This document shows, piece by piece, positions 1 to 5,769 of a DNA stretch of 6,515 nucleotides. Under the pieces are notes generated by a model. It had not been told where the DNA came from. It saw only the letters and a program-made list of their open reading frames with translations, and ran no database searches. The DNA is taken from the NCBI GenBank assembly GCA_003156795.1, contig PMHU01000090.1, forward strand, positions 30,718-37,232. The letters run 5' to 3'. The position numbers were made by a program, and so were the translations under genes. How positions within the stretch are numbered: the first letter of the stretch is position 1; each line of letters opens with the position of its first letter. The DNA is from Acidimicrobiaceae bacterium (lineage in GTDB: Bacteria > Actinomycetota > Acidimicrobiia > Acidimicrobiales > Palsa-688).

Positions 1-203
1 GTTTGGGCCAGATGGATCCCGCTCCCGGACGCAATAGCGGTCGCATTCGCGTCGGGAGTGTCTCGGAGGAACAGCGTGACGTCAGCTCCGAGCTGGCTCT
101 GTTGAGCGGCTAGTAACCACAGTCCCACGGCCACGCCATCGACGGACTGAGGCGAACCGATCGTATCCAGGTGCCAGACGCGCAGCGGATCTCCTCGTTG
201 CAC
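1..203 (-). CDS. Glycosyltransferase, GT4-like, N-terminal part (runs off left edge)
   Basis: Reading leftward from a GTG at 203-201, an open frame of 67 codons reaches the window edge. The protein begins MQRGDPLRVWHLDTIG and continues with SVDGVAVGLWLLAAQQSQLG followed by ADVTLFLRD. A beta strand (RVWHLD), a glycine-containing loop and a long helix ending in a G-x-DVTLF strand are the usual opening of the N-terminal Rossmann half of GT-B fold glycosyltransferases, family GT4. The donor-binding C-terminal half lies outside the window, so sugar specificity cannot be read. GTG at 203 is the only usable start between the in-frame TGA upstream and the conserved strand; no clear Shine-Dalgarno precedes it. 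It lies 68 nt after the flippase stop on the same strand, which suggests co-transcription. It would act at the cytoplasmic membrane in repeat-unit assembly. The family call rests on a short N-terminus only. Confidence 0.72.
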   Translation of the reverse strand, partial: MQRGDPLRVWHLDTIGSPQSVDGVAVGLWLLAAQQSQLGADVTLFLRDTPDANATAIASGSGIHLAQ

Positions 204-271
204 CGGCTCACGATAGCTGTAACCCCGTCGACACGATGCTCATCGGCCTCGCCAACAGCCGCTGGGGCCGG

Positions 272-1636
272 TCAGAGCTCGTCGCCGGGTACCGGGCCCC
301 GGCTTGTCGGGCCGATCGGTCCGGGCTCGGGGAAGGCCGCACCGGCGATGAGGTCCGCGGCTCCGCCTTGGAGGGGCGCTTCTACCGGCGCCGAAGACGG
401 CACCGTGACGGGCCGTCGGTAGTTGCGGTAGAGCTTCCACGCCAAGAATCCCAAGTAGCAGAACTCACTCACGGATGTGACGACCGCGGCAGCGATGACT
501 CCCCAATGAGCAACCGTGAGCGTCAGCCCCACGACGGTGACAACGGCAGCGAAGGCGTACGCCTTCGATAGGTCCCCCGGAGTGTTGTCTGCCATGAGCT
601 TCTGCGAAATTACGTTTCCCAGATCGAGGGCGACCTGGCCCGGAAGCATGATCCAGAGGGGGTGCAACGCCCCTCTGAACTGGCTGCCGAAGAGAAGGGG
701 CAAGACCTTCGGCGCGGTCGCCGCGACCAGGACCGCGATCGTCGCCGAAGACAGGACCGCCCACTTTACGGCTTCCTTGGTCGCCCGGCGGGCGTCCTTC
801 TCGCTGTCAGCCCGTCGGATCCGGGGGAACAACGCCAGAGCTATGCCCCACGCCGCTGGTCCGCTGACTCCGGCCGCCGTGGCCGCGACCGTGTAGATCC
901 CCAGCTCGCTCGGGCTGACCAGGCCGATCAGGAGCAACTGGTCGAGTCGGGCGACCACGACCTCAGACAGCGAGCCGAGCACGAGCCGGGACCCGTAGCC
1001 GAGTTGAGTCTGAAGGACACGACGCTGGAATGACCGATTGGGCCAAGCCCGACAGTAAATGAGCACCGTCAGGTGCCACACCACCTGCGAGCCAATAGCG
1101 GCCTCGATCGCGGTGGTCAGGTCCAGGCGGCCGACAATGGCTAGCAACACGATCGCGCCGGTGTTGATCGTCAGGACGAAGGTTGCCCGCAAAGCGTTGT
1201 AGGCAACCAGCGATTGCCTGTGACGGAGCAGCTCTACCGAGGCCGACACCGGTACATAGCTGGTCATCACCACCAGGTAGGCGCGCAACCACGGAACATC
1301 CTCGTGGTTGTGGCCATGCAGGTAACTGGGGATCAGCCACCACAGCCCCGTCACTACCATCCCGCCGACGATCAGGGAGAACACCCACGTTGACATGATC
1401 AGCTGCTTGGTCGTGTAGCGGTCGGCGTAATAGAGCGTGGCTACCGGCAACCCGAACGCCAGGAGGTAGCCGAACATCTCGGGGGGTACGGTGACCGCTG
1501 CGAGGTCTCCCTTGCCAGCTGCACCGAGAGACCTTCCGATCAGTGGCCCCGTGATGGCGCTAAGACCAACTACGAAAATGCCCGAGAAAGCGGTGAGCGC
1601 GGTTTGGAATCTGCTGCCGCGAACCCGCTTTTTCAC
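272..1636 (-). CDS. Wzx-type polysaccharide flippase (MOP superfamily)
   Basis: This 454-residue, strongly hydrophobic protein fits the size and pattern of oligosaccharide flippases that move lipid-linked repeat units from the inner to the outer face of the cytoplasmic membrane. The first helix (about residues 12-34) is followed by IGRSLGAAGKGDLAA (33-47), matching the R-x-L-G-x-x-G-x-G signature after helix 1 of the MOP superfamily. A second family-like stretch, RLDQLLLIGLVSPSELGIYT (230-249), begins the C-terminal half, and LPLLFGSQFRGA with PLWIMLPG (312-333) follows. I estimate 11-13 membrane helices by eye. The last 50 residues, from about 405, are Pro/Ala/Gly-rich and probably a cytoplasmic tail. 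The start is GTG with a weak GGTGG 4 nt upstream; an ATG slightly upstream is out of frame. It lies 90 nt downstream of the Wzz-polymerase gene, consistent with one operon. A MurJ-like role is less likely given the neighbours. Confidence 0.88.
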   Translation of the reverse strand: MKKRVRGSRFQTALTAFSGIFVVGLSAITGPLIGRSLGAAGKGDLAAVTVPPEMFGYLLAFGLPVATLYYADRYTTKQLIMSTWVFSLIVGGMVVTGLWWLIPSYLHGHNHEDVPWLRAYLVVMTSYVPVSASVELLRHRQSLVAYNALRATFVLTINTGAIVLLAIVGRLDLTTAIEAAIGSQVVWHLTVLIYCRAWPNRSFQRRVLQTQLGYGSRLVLGSLSEVVVARLDQLLLIGLVSPSELGIYTVAATAAGVSGPAAWGIALALFPRIRRADSEKDARRATKEAVKWAVLSSATIAVLVAATAPKVLPLLFGSQFRGALHPLWIMLPGQVALDLGNVISQKLMADNTPGDLSKAYAFAAVVTVVGLTLTVAHWGVIAAAVVTSVSEFCYLGFLAWKLYRNYRRPVTVPSSAPVEAPLQGGAADLIAGAAFPEPGPIGPTSRGPVPGDEL

Positions 1637-1726
1637 GCTGCCACCATAACGAACATGGCCTGGTGCTCAGGGGCTCCGCGCTGTCTCTCCCGGCCGCTCC
1701 GTCCCGAGTTGATGTGGCCAGTCGGC

Positions 1727-4216
1727 CTACGTGGGGGCCGGGGCGGGGACGAGCGCAAGGTCGTCGAGACTGACCGAGGACACAGGATCGATTTGCTTGG
1801 TCCCACGTGGATTCGGTGGCAGCGCTCCGCCGCGGTATCCCCATGTCATCGCCGACGCCATGTACCAGAACACGAATGTCTGATCCAGCAGGTTCTCGAC
1901 GAAGAACTGGATAATTATTCCGATGGCCGTGGCTATGGCTGCCAGCGCGAGCATCCTGTCGAAACCCGGCTCCGATTCCCGGAGCCGCTTCCTGAGAGCC
2001 GAACCCAGTGACAAAACAACCCCGGTTACAGCGATGAGGCCGACAACGCCGGTTTCGACATAGGCCTCGATGAACCCGTTGTGGGGCGGCAGCTTGTCGG
2101 GCTCGACGACCTGGACCTGGCCAAATCCGATCCCTGTTATGGGGTTGCTGTCGGCCAACGGGAGCACAAGTTGCCAGTATTCGATCCGCCAGGCCAAGGA
2201 GTTAGGTGGAGCCTGACCGGGCACGACGTTCACCGGGGTGGACTTCAAATCGGCAAAGCGGCCGGCGACTGACGGGACCGCCACCAACAGGACCACGATC
2301 AGGACTCCCGCAGCCAGAAGGAGTTGCGGGCGACCCCTCATGCCCAGGTACACGACTATCGCCAGCGCAGCGAACCACGCCGCTCGCGTGTAAGTCGCGA
2401 CCAGAAGAATCGTGGAGATCGACATAACGGCGATCAGGGCGTATCGCTTCCAGCCCTCGTAGTAGCCGATGAGCATGACGCTGACGGGAATCACCATCAG
2501 CAGGTATATGGCAAACGAACTCGGGTGGGGATAGGTACCGCTCACCCGGCTGGCGTCGGAGTAAAAGCGAGTCCCGGTGCCAGCTATCCACTGGTGCAAC
2601 CCGACCACGGCGGGGACGATGAACGACAGGTACAGGCAGGTGATGACCAACTTCACCCGTTCTGGCCGGCGGCCGAGGTACTGCTCGAGGACACTGAACA
2701 TGAGTACCCCGGCCACGACCTTCGAAGTCTCGACGACAGAATTGGTGCGATCGCCCGAGGCGACGCAGCTGAGAAGGCAAGCACCCGCAAAGGCCCACAG
2801 CCACATCGTGGTCCTTGACAGCTTGACCCACGTCCCGGAGTACTTCTGCGTGGCGAGCCAGAGACCCGCGGCCACAATGAATACGGCTCCCATGGCGGCG
2901 CCTGGATCTACTCCGCTTCCCGAACTCGTGCTCGAGATGTTGAGGGCGTCCAGCGACGTTCGCACGACAAGGATGAAGGCGAGAAACCACTCGAACCGCT
3001 TCAGAGCCAGGATCCCTGCGGCGAGACCAACTGGTACGGCCATGATCAGGGCCAACGTGCCCTTGCGGGTGTCGGAAAGGGTGGACAGACCGATGGCTAT
3101 CGCGATCGAAAACGGTACGAGCCCGACTATCCAGGTGTTTGCGTGCCTCAATATCAGGGCCGATGGCAACGGACGCTGGATCATCGGCAGGCGGGGATGC
3201 CTCTGTTCCACCGGACTGGGCGCCGGCACCCCGACGTCCGCAAGTTGGGGCGCGCCACTCTTGAGACGGCGAAACTCCAAAGCCGCCAAAGCCACCGTGG
3301 CGATGAGGACCGCTGCCGCGCCGAGGGCGAATGCATCAAGGGCCACCGACCGGATCTGGCTAAGGCGTACGGGACTACTAACAGTGACCAGCGACGCCGA
3401 TGACTGCCTCGAAGCCGCCAAGGTCGCGGATAGGAAGTCCGACGTCGCCGCTTCCCATTGGGCCAGGGCATCCACCATGTTCGTCTCAAGGAGCGCATAC
3501 TCGGGGCTGGCCGACGCCTCCGACGCCAGATCGGAGCTCTCTTGCTGCAACACAGCCTGAAGCTGCGCCACGGTTGCTCTCAAAGTGGTGTCGCCGAGGT
3601 CCCGGAGTGGTGAGTCGCTCGGGGCAGTCACACCTGGCTGAGACTCGGTGGGCTCCGTCAGGAGCTGCAGTTGGGCCACGGCCGCGAGCAAGGTCGACTG
3701 GCGGGCCTTCGCTCCCGCCGAGGTCGCCTCGAAGGATCCGAGCGCCGTCGCAGCCGCCTGGGCGTCTCCTCTCGCCGCGGTCTCGGCGCCTTGAGCGCCA
3801 GCCAAGGCCTGGTCCGACAGCACTCGAAGGGCGGTCGACGCCGCTTCCAAGACCACGCCTTCCGTGTTGCTAGCAGATGGACCCTCGAATTGAAGTGTAA
3901 CGATGTCGCCGCTCTGGCTCGGCTCGTATGTGAGGTCCTTCTTGATAGCTGCCGACGGGATACCGGTCGCGCTCGAAGCAGCCTGGTAGACCTCGGGAAG
4001 CTGCAAGGCTGCGCCGAAGTCGGCCGTAACCCGCTCCTGTTCGTTATCGTTGGCCGTCGGGGACGCCAACGACGTAAGGTTCACAGACGCCTCAGCTCGG
4101 TAGGCGGACGCCCCAAACGCCCGCAGCCCGGCCACCGGAAGCGCCACCAAGGTCGCGAGAACGAGCAGAGCCACGATGCGCCGCCTGCTCAGGTGCAACG
4201 ACTCGGCGATCTCCAC
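1727..4216 (-). CDS. Wzz-like chain-length domain fused to Wzy/O-antigen ligase-type polymerase
   Basis: One unbroken 829-residue frame holds two modules. Residues 1-316 look like a Wzz polysaccharide co-polymerase: helix 1 at about 13-34, an extracytoplasmic Ala/Gln-rich segment with likely coiled coils (about 135-185 and 210-270), and helix 2 at about 291-313. A Pro-rich linker (about 317-358) leads to a multi-spanning module (about 360-795) resembling the O-antigen ligase/polymerase family (Wzy_C type): GTYPHPSSFAIYL (560-572), YTRAAW (609-614), GIGFG (695-699) and PHNGFIEAYVETGVVG (711-726). In this family the periplasmic-side Arg and His are thought to be functional; R611 and H712 are the candidates. 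A hydrophilic tail follows helix-rich sequence at 795. The polymerase would join flipped repeat units outside the membrane, with the attached Wzz part tuning length. Transfer to an acceptor (ligase) cannot be excluded. The start is GTG with AGAGGA upstream. It is probably first in the leftward operon. There is no Walker motif, hence no BY-kinase domain. Confidence 0.88.
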   Translation of the reverse strand: MEIAESLHLSRRRIVALLVLATLVALPVAGLRAFGASAYRAEASVNLTSLASPTANDNEQERVTADFGAALQLPEVYQAASSATGIPSAAIKKDLTYEPSQSGDIVTLQFEGPSASNTEGVVLEAASTALRVLSDQALAGAQGAETAARGDAQAAATALGSFEATSAGAKARQSTLLAAVAQLQLLTEPTESQPGVTAPSDSPLRDLGDTTLRATVAQLQAVLQQESSDLASEASASPEYALLETNMVDALAQWEAATSDFLSATLAASRQSSASLVTVSSPVRLSQIRSVALDAFALGAAAVLIATVALAALEFRRLKSGAPQLADVGVPAPSPVEQRHPRLPMIQRPLPSALILRHANTWIVGLVPFSIAIAIGLSTLSDTRKGTLALIMAVPVGLAAGILALKRFEWFLAFILVVRTSLDALNISSTSSGSGVDPGAAMGAVFIVAAGLWLATQKYSGTWVKLSRTTMWLWAFAGACLLSCVASGDRTNSVVETSKVVAGVLMFSVLEQYLGRRPERVKLVITCLYLSFIVPAVVGLHQWIAGTGTRFYSDASRVSGTYPHPSSFAIYLLMVIPVSVMLIGYYEGWKRYALIAVMSISTILLVATYTRAAWFAALAIVVYLGMRGRPQLLLAAGVLIVVLLVAVPSVAGRFADLKSTPVNVVPGQAPPNSLAWRIEYWQLVLPLADSNPITGIGFGQVQVVEPDKLPPHNGFIEAYVETGVVGLIAVTGVVLSLGSALRKRLRESEPGFDRMLALAAIATAIGIIIQFFVENLLDQTFVFWYMASAMTWGYRGGALPPNPRGTKQIDPVSSVSLDDLALVPAPAPT

Positions 4217-4227
4217 TGGGCAACCGT

Positions 4228-4233
4228 TCCTCT
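4228..4233 (-). promoter_or_regulatory. Shine-Dalgarno for the Wzz-polymerase gene
   Basis: On the minus strand AGAGGA sits 11 nt before the GTG at 4216. The spacing is slightly long, but it is the only purine-rich site nearby and supports this start over internal ones. The start is also needed to keep helix 1 of the Wzz module. Confidence 0.5.
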
Positions 4234-4262
4234 GTGCTAAGGGCTCGCCCTAACCGGCCATG

Positions 4263-4283
4263 ATATCGACAGCCATATCGACA
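4263..4283. repeat. Tandem direct repeat ATATCGACA, 12-bp period
   Basis: ATATCGACA occurs at 4263-4271 and again at 4275-4283, separated by gcc. Both copies lie over the -10 and presumed start region of the leftward promoter. Direct repeats about one helical turn apart are typical of response-regulator or other tandem-binding operators. This is a positional inference; no family was recognised. Confidence 0.5.
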
Positions 4284-4302
4284 CCAGGTCCGCCCTGGTC
4301 AA
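4274..4302 (-). promoter_or_regulatory. Candidate sigma-70-type promoter of the leftward operon
   Basis: On the minus strand a -35 box TTGACC (4302-4297, 5 of 6 to TTGACA) is separated by 17 bp from GATATG (4279-4274, 3 of 6 to TATAAT). Transcription would begin near 4267, giving a leader of about 50 nt that contains the Shine-Dalgarno. The -35 box is good and the spacing ideal; the -10 is weak. The inverted repeat at 4283-4299 overlaps the -35 and spacer, and one direct-repeat copy overlaps the -10, so a regulator binding there could block polymerase. Confidence 0.45.
4283..4299. repeat. Inverted repeat ACCAGG-N5-CCTGGT with further ACCAGG copies
   Basis: A perfect 6-bp inverted repeat, ACCAGG tccgc CCTGGT, covers 4283-4299 and overlaps the -35 box and spacer of the leftward promoter. 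Direct copies of ACCAGG recur at 4313-4318 and 4340-4345. This could be a repressor or activator operator with auxiliary half-sites. The motif is short, so chance recurrence in GC-rich DNA is possible. Confidence 0.4.
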
Positions 4303-4402
4303 AGCGGAAAGTACCAGGTGTGGCGCGCTCTGGCGTGGCACCAGGGGCGTTGCTGGCCTCTGTTGGCAGTGCGTTGGGCTCCCGTGGTACCCCACAGGAG
4401 GA

Positions 4403-4433
4403 TTGACTGCTAATTTTGGTGTGGAAAGGTAAT
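4403..4433 (+). promoter_or_regulatory. Candidate promoter of the rightward operon (weak)
   Basis: TTGACT (4403-4408) matches a -35 box at 5 of 6. The best -10 candidate is GGTAAT (4428-4433, 4 of 6) at a long 19-bp spacing. Transcription would begin near 4440, leaving a leader of about 50 nt. Another possibility is GATAAC at 4478-4483, which would start transcription almost at the TTG codon and give a leaderless message. Confidence 0.3.
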
Positions 4434-4441
4434 CCTGGAGT

Positions 4442-4456
4442 GGCGGTCCATCCGCC
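4442..4456 (+). other. Small GC hairpin in the leader of the Wzz-like gene
   Basis: GGCGG (4442-4446) pairs with CCGCC (4452-4456) around a 5-nt loop. The stem would form in the presumed 5' leader of the rightward transcript, 32 nt before the start codon. No poly-U tract follows, so it is not a terminator. It could affect message stability or be incidental. Confidence 0.25.
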
Positions 4457-4488
4457 CCGACGTGTTCTGAAAAGGTCGATAACTCACG

Positions 4489-5700
4489 TTGCCCTCTCTT
4501 CGGTACCTCAGTCTCACTCCGAGGCGAGTCGCGTTAGCCGCCATCCTGTCCGGTGTCGCGGCTGTGGGCGGAGCAGCGTACGCGTACCATCAGCCCTCGA
4601 CGTACACCGCTACGAGCACGGTTTTCGTAGCCCGGGTGATTCCCGATGCCGCCGGAAGCAACGTGTCGACAGTGGTCGCCACCTTCCAAACGGCGCTCCA
4701 GCTCCCCCAAACCGTTGCAAAGGTTGCGAAGGAATCCGGGGTTCCTACCGATAGTCTCGACAGCGGCCTGAAAGATGCGGAGGTCGCATCGAGTTCGGCG
4801 GTGACCGTCTCATTCACTGATACCGCGCCTTCAATCGCAAGCACCGTGGTGACAACGGCCACGAAGGACGCACTGTTATCACTTGGATCCCAACAGGCTT
4901 ATGGAGCGCAAGACCAGGTCTCCGCCGCCCAGCGGGCCCTGAGTACAGCGGAGTCCACCATCGCAGCTTTCAACCGGGTACACGGGACCGACGACTTCGG
5001 GACCCAGTTTCAGGAAGCCGAGCAGGACGCCCTCAATCTTGAGGACGCTTTGGCTGCTGCCAGCCCACAGCAGGTGCCCGCCATCGAAACGGCTATCCAC
5101 TCCGTGCAAAGCGAGTTGAACCGTATGTCGGCCGCCGATCCGCAATGGCAGCTGCTCGACGTTGCACTCACGCAGGCGCAAGCTGCACTCCAGACCGCGG
5201 AGCAGGACTACACCACCGCCGAAGGCAACCTCATCGCGGCCACCTCCCCAACGGTTTTGACTCCTCCTCAGGTGACTCAAAACAGTCGGATGTCCCCTAC
5301 CGTCCGACTCGGCCTCATGTCCGCTGTGGTGATGATCGCGCTCAGTCTCGGGTGTTTCGCCGTCTTCGGGATCCTCGATCGAGGGGTGGAGAGGAGAAGA
5401 CTTGAGGAGGAAGAGGAGGAGGCGAAGAGAAGAGAGAAGGAATGGACAGGGCCTTGGCGCCGATCCTCGGACCAACAGCTCCTCGATGCGCGTTCAAGCG
5501 AGGATCCGGCCGCGGTTCAACCGGATGATGTCGGACCCGCACCATCGGCCGCACCGGTCCGGACCGCCAGACAATCGTCACGACCGGCCGTCACCCCCGT
5601 TGCACGCGAGCGTCGGGCCTCGGGGCGGGCCCCTACTCCGTCGCCAGATTCGGATGCGACCGCCAAGTCGGGGCCGGCTCGACCTCAAGGCCAAGGTTGA
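4489..5700 (+). CDS. Wzz-like polysaccharide co-polymerase without kinase domain
   Basis: The 403-residue product has the two-helix plan of chain-length regulators: helix 1 at about 13-33, an extracytoplasmic region (about 35-268) rich in Ala, Gln, Ser and Thr with probable coiled coils (about 138-165 and 205-250), a Pro-containing stretch before helix 2 (TPPQVTQNSRMSP, 258-270), and helix 2 at about 271-294. Next comes a highly charged segment with six Glu in a row (306-311) flanked by Arg/Lys, then an 80-residue Pro/Ser/Ala/Arg tail likely to be disordered. No Walker A or B or Tyr cluster is seen, so it is not a fused BY-kinase. Residues 62-161 align ungapped with 63-162 of the Wzz-polymerase fusion; about 30 of 100 are identical by hand count, including ALQLP. 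The TTG start is forced by a TAA 6 nt upstream; AAAGG lies rather far, 13 nt before it. It probably controls polymer length or export. Confidence 0.8.
   Translation: MPSLRYLSLTPRRVALAAILSGVAAVGGAAYAYHQPSTYTATSTVFVARVIPDAAGSNVSTVVATFQTALQLPQTVAKVAKESGVPTDSLDSGLKDAEVASSSAVTVSFTDTAPSIASTVVTTATKDALLSLGSQQAYGAQDQVSAAQRALSTAESTIAAFNRVHGTDDFGTQFQEAEQDALNLEDALAAASPQQVPAIETAIHSVQSELNRMSAADPQWQLLDVALTQAQAALQTAEQDYTTAEGNLIAATSPTVLTPPQVTQNSRMSPTVRLGLMSAVVMIALSLGCFAVFGILDRGVERRRLEEEEEEAKRREKEWTGPWRRSSDQQLLDARSSEDPAAVQPDDVGPAPSAAPVRTARQSSRPAVTPVARERRASGRAPTPSPDSDATAKSGPARPQGQG
5388..5442 (+). other. Polypurine tract inside the Wzz-like gene
   Basis: Over 55 nt, 51 bases are purines; the exceptions are ctt at 5401-5403 and c at 5423. 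The tract encodes the Glu/Arg/Lys segment directly after helix 2 (residues 301-318). Its composition differs sharply from its surroundings. It also holds AGGAGG-like sequences that could pause ribosomes, and GAG/GAA repeats could make it prone to slippage. Confidence 0.6.
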
Positions 5701-5769
5701 TTACGACGACGAGCGGGGCTGAATCGGATCGCGTCCGAGTACCTACCGGGCTCCTCTGAGTTCGCCGTC

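Larger units (their letters stand above)
4217..4488. promoter_or_regulatory. Divergent intergenic control region
   Basis: This 272-bp gap separates the two divergent operons and is the only sizeable non-coding stretch. It contains a candidate promoter on each strand, two copies of ATATCGACA 12 bp apart, three direct copies of ACCAGG plus one inverted copy, and a small GC hairpin near the rightward gene. No convincing gene lies in it: the one open frame that enters it overlaps the Wzz-like gene out of frame. The arrangement suggests shared control of both operons, but no known regulator site was recognised. Confidence 0.6.

Noticed and set aside
1637..1726. Terminator or promoter between the Wzz-polymerase and flippase genes
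   Set aside because: A repeated GGCCA and scattered GC pairs are present, but no continuous stem plus T-run and no good -35/-10 pair on the minus strand.
2577..3560. 327-codon open frame on the plus strand antisense to the Wzz-polymerase gene
   Set aside because: It is fully antisense to a coherent membrane protein; its translation is Arg/Thr/Ala-rich without recognisable motifs, as expected of a high-GC shadow frame.
3671..4240. 189-codon plus-strand open frame over the Wzz module
   Set aside because: The product is Arg/Gly-rich and featureless, antisense to the convincing Wzz module, and ends just past its start codon.
4396..4401. Perfect AGGAGG Shine-Dalgarno-like site
   Set aside because: No sensible start codon lies 5-10 nt downstream; the TTG at 4403 is too close and the one at 4416 opens only the rejected frame. 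It probably reflects base composition next to the -35 box.
4416..4754. Possible small upstream gene (TTG start, 112 codons) overlapping the Wzz-like gene
   Set aside because: Most of it overlaps the Wzz-like gene out of frame, and the product is Arg/Ser/Pro-rich shadow sequence.
5373..5384. 12-bp palindrome CCTCGATCGAGG
   Set aside because: It lies inside codons for the end of helix 2, has no loop and no repeat elsewhere in the window; likely chance in GC-rich DNA.
4879..5475. 198-codon minus-strand open frame antisense to the Wzz-like gene
   Set aside because: Its Leu/Ser run is simply the complement of the Glu/Arg polypurine tract; no domain is visible.
5689..5769. Terminator between the Wzz-like gene and the right-hand glycosyltransferase
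   Set aside because: Only about a 4-bp stem can be formed and no T-run follows, so read-through into the glycosyltransferase is more likely.
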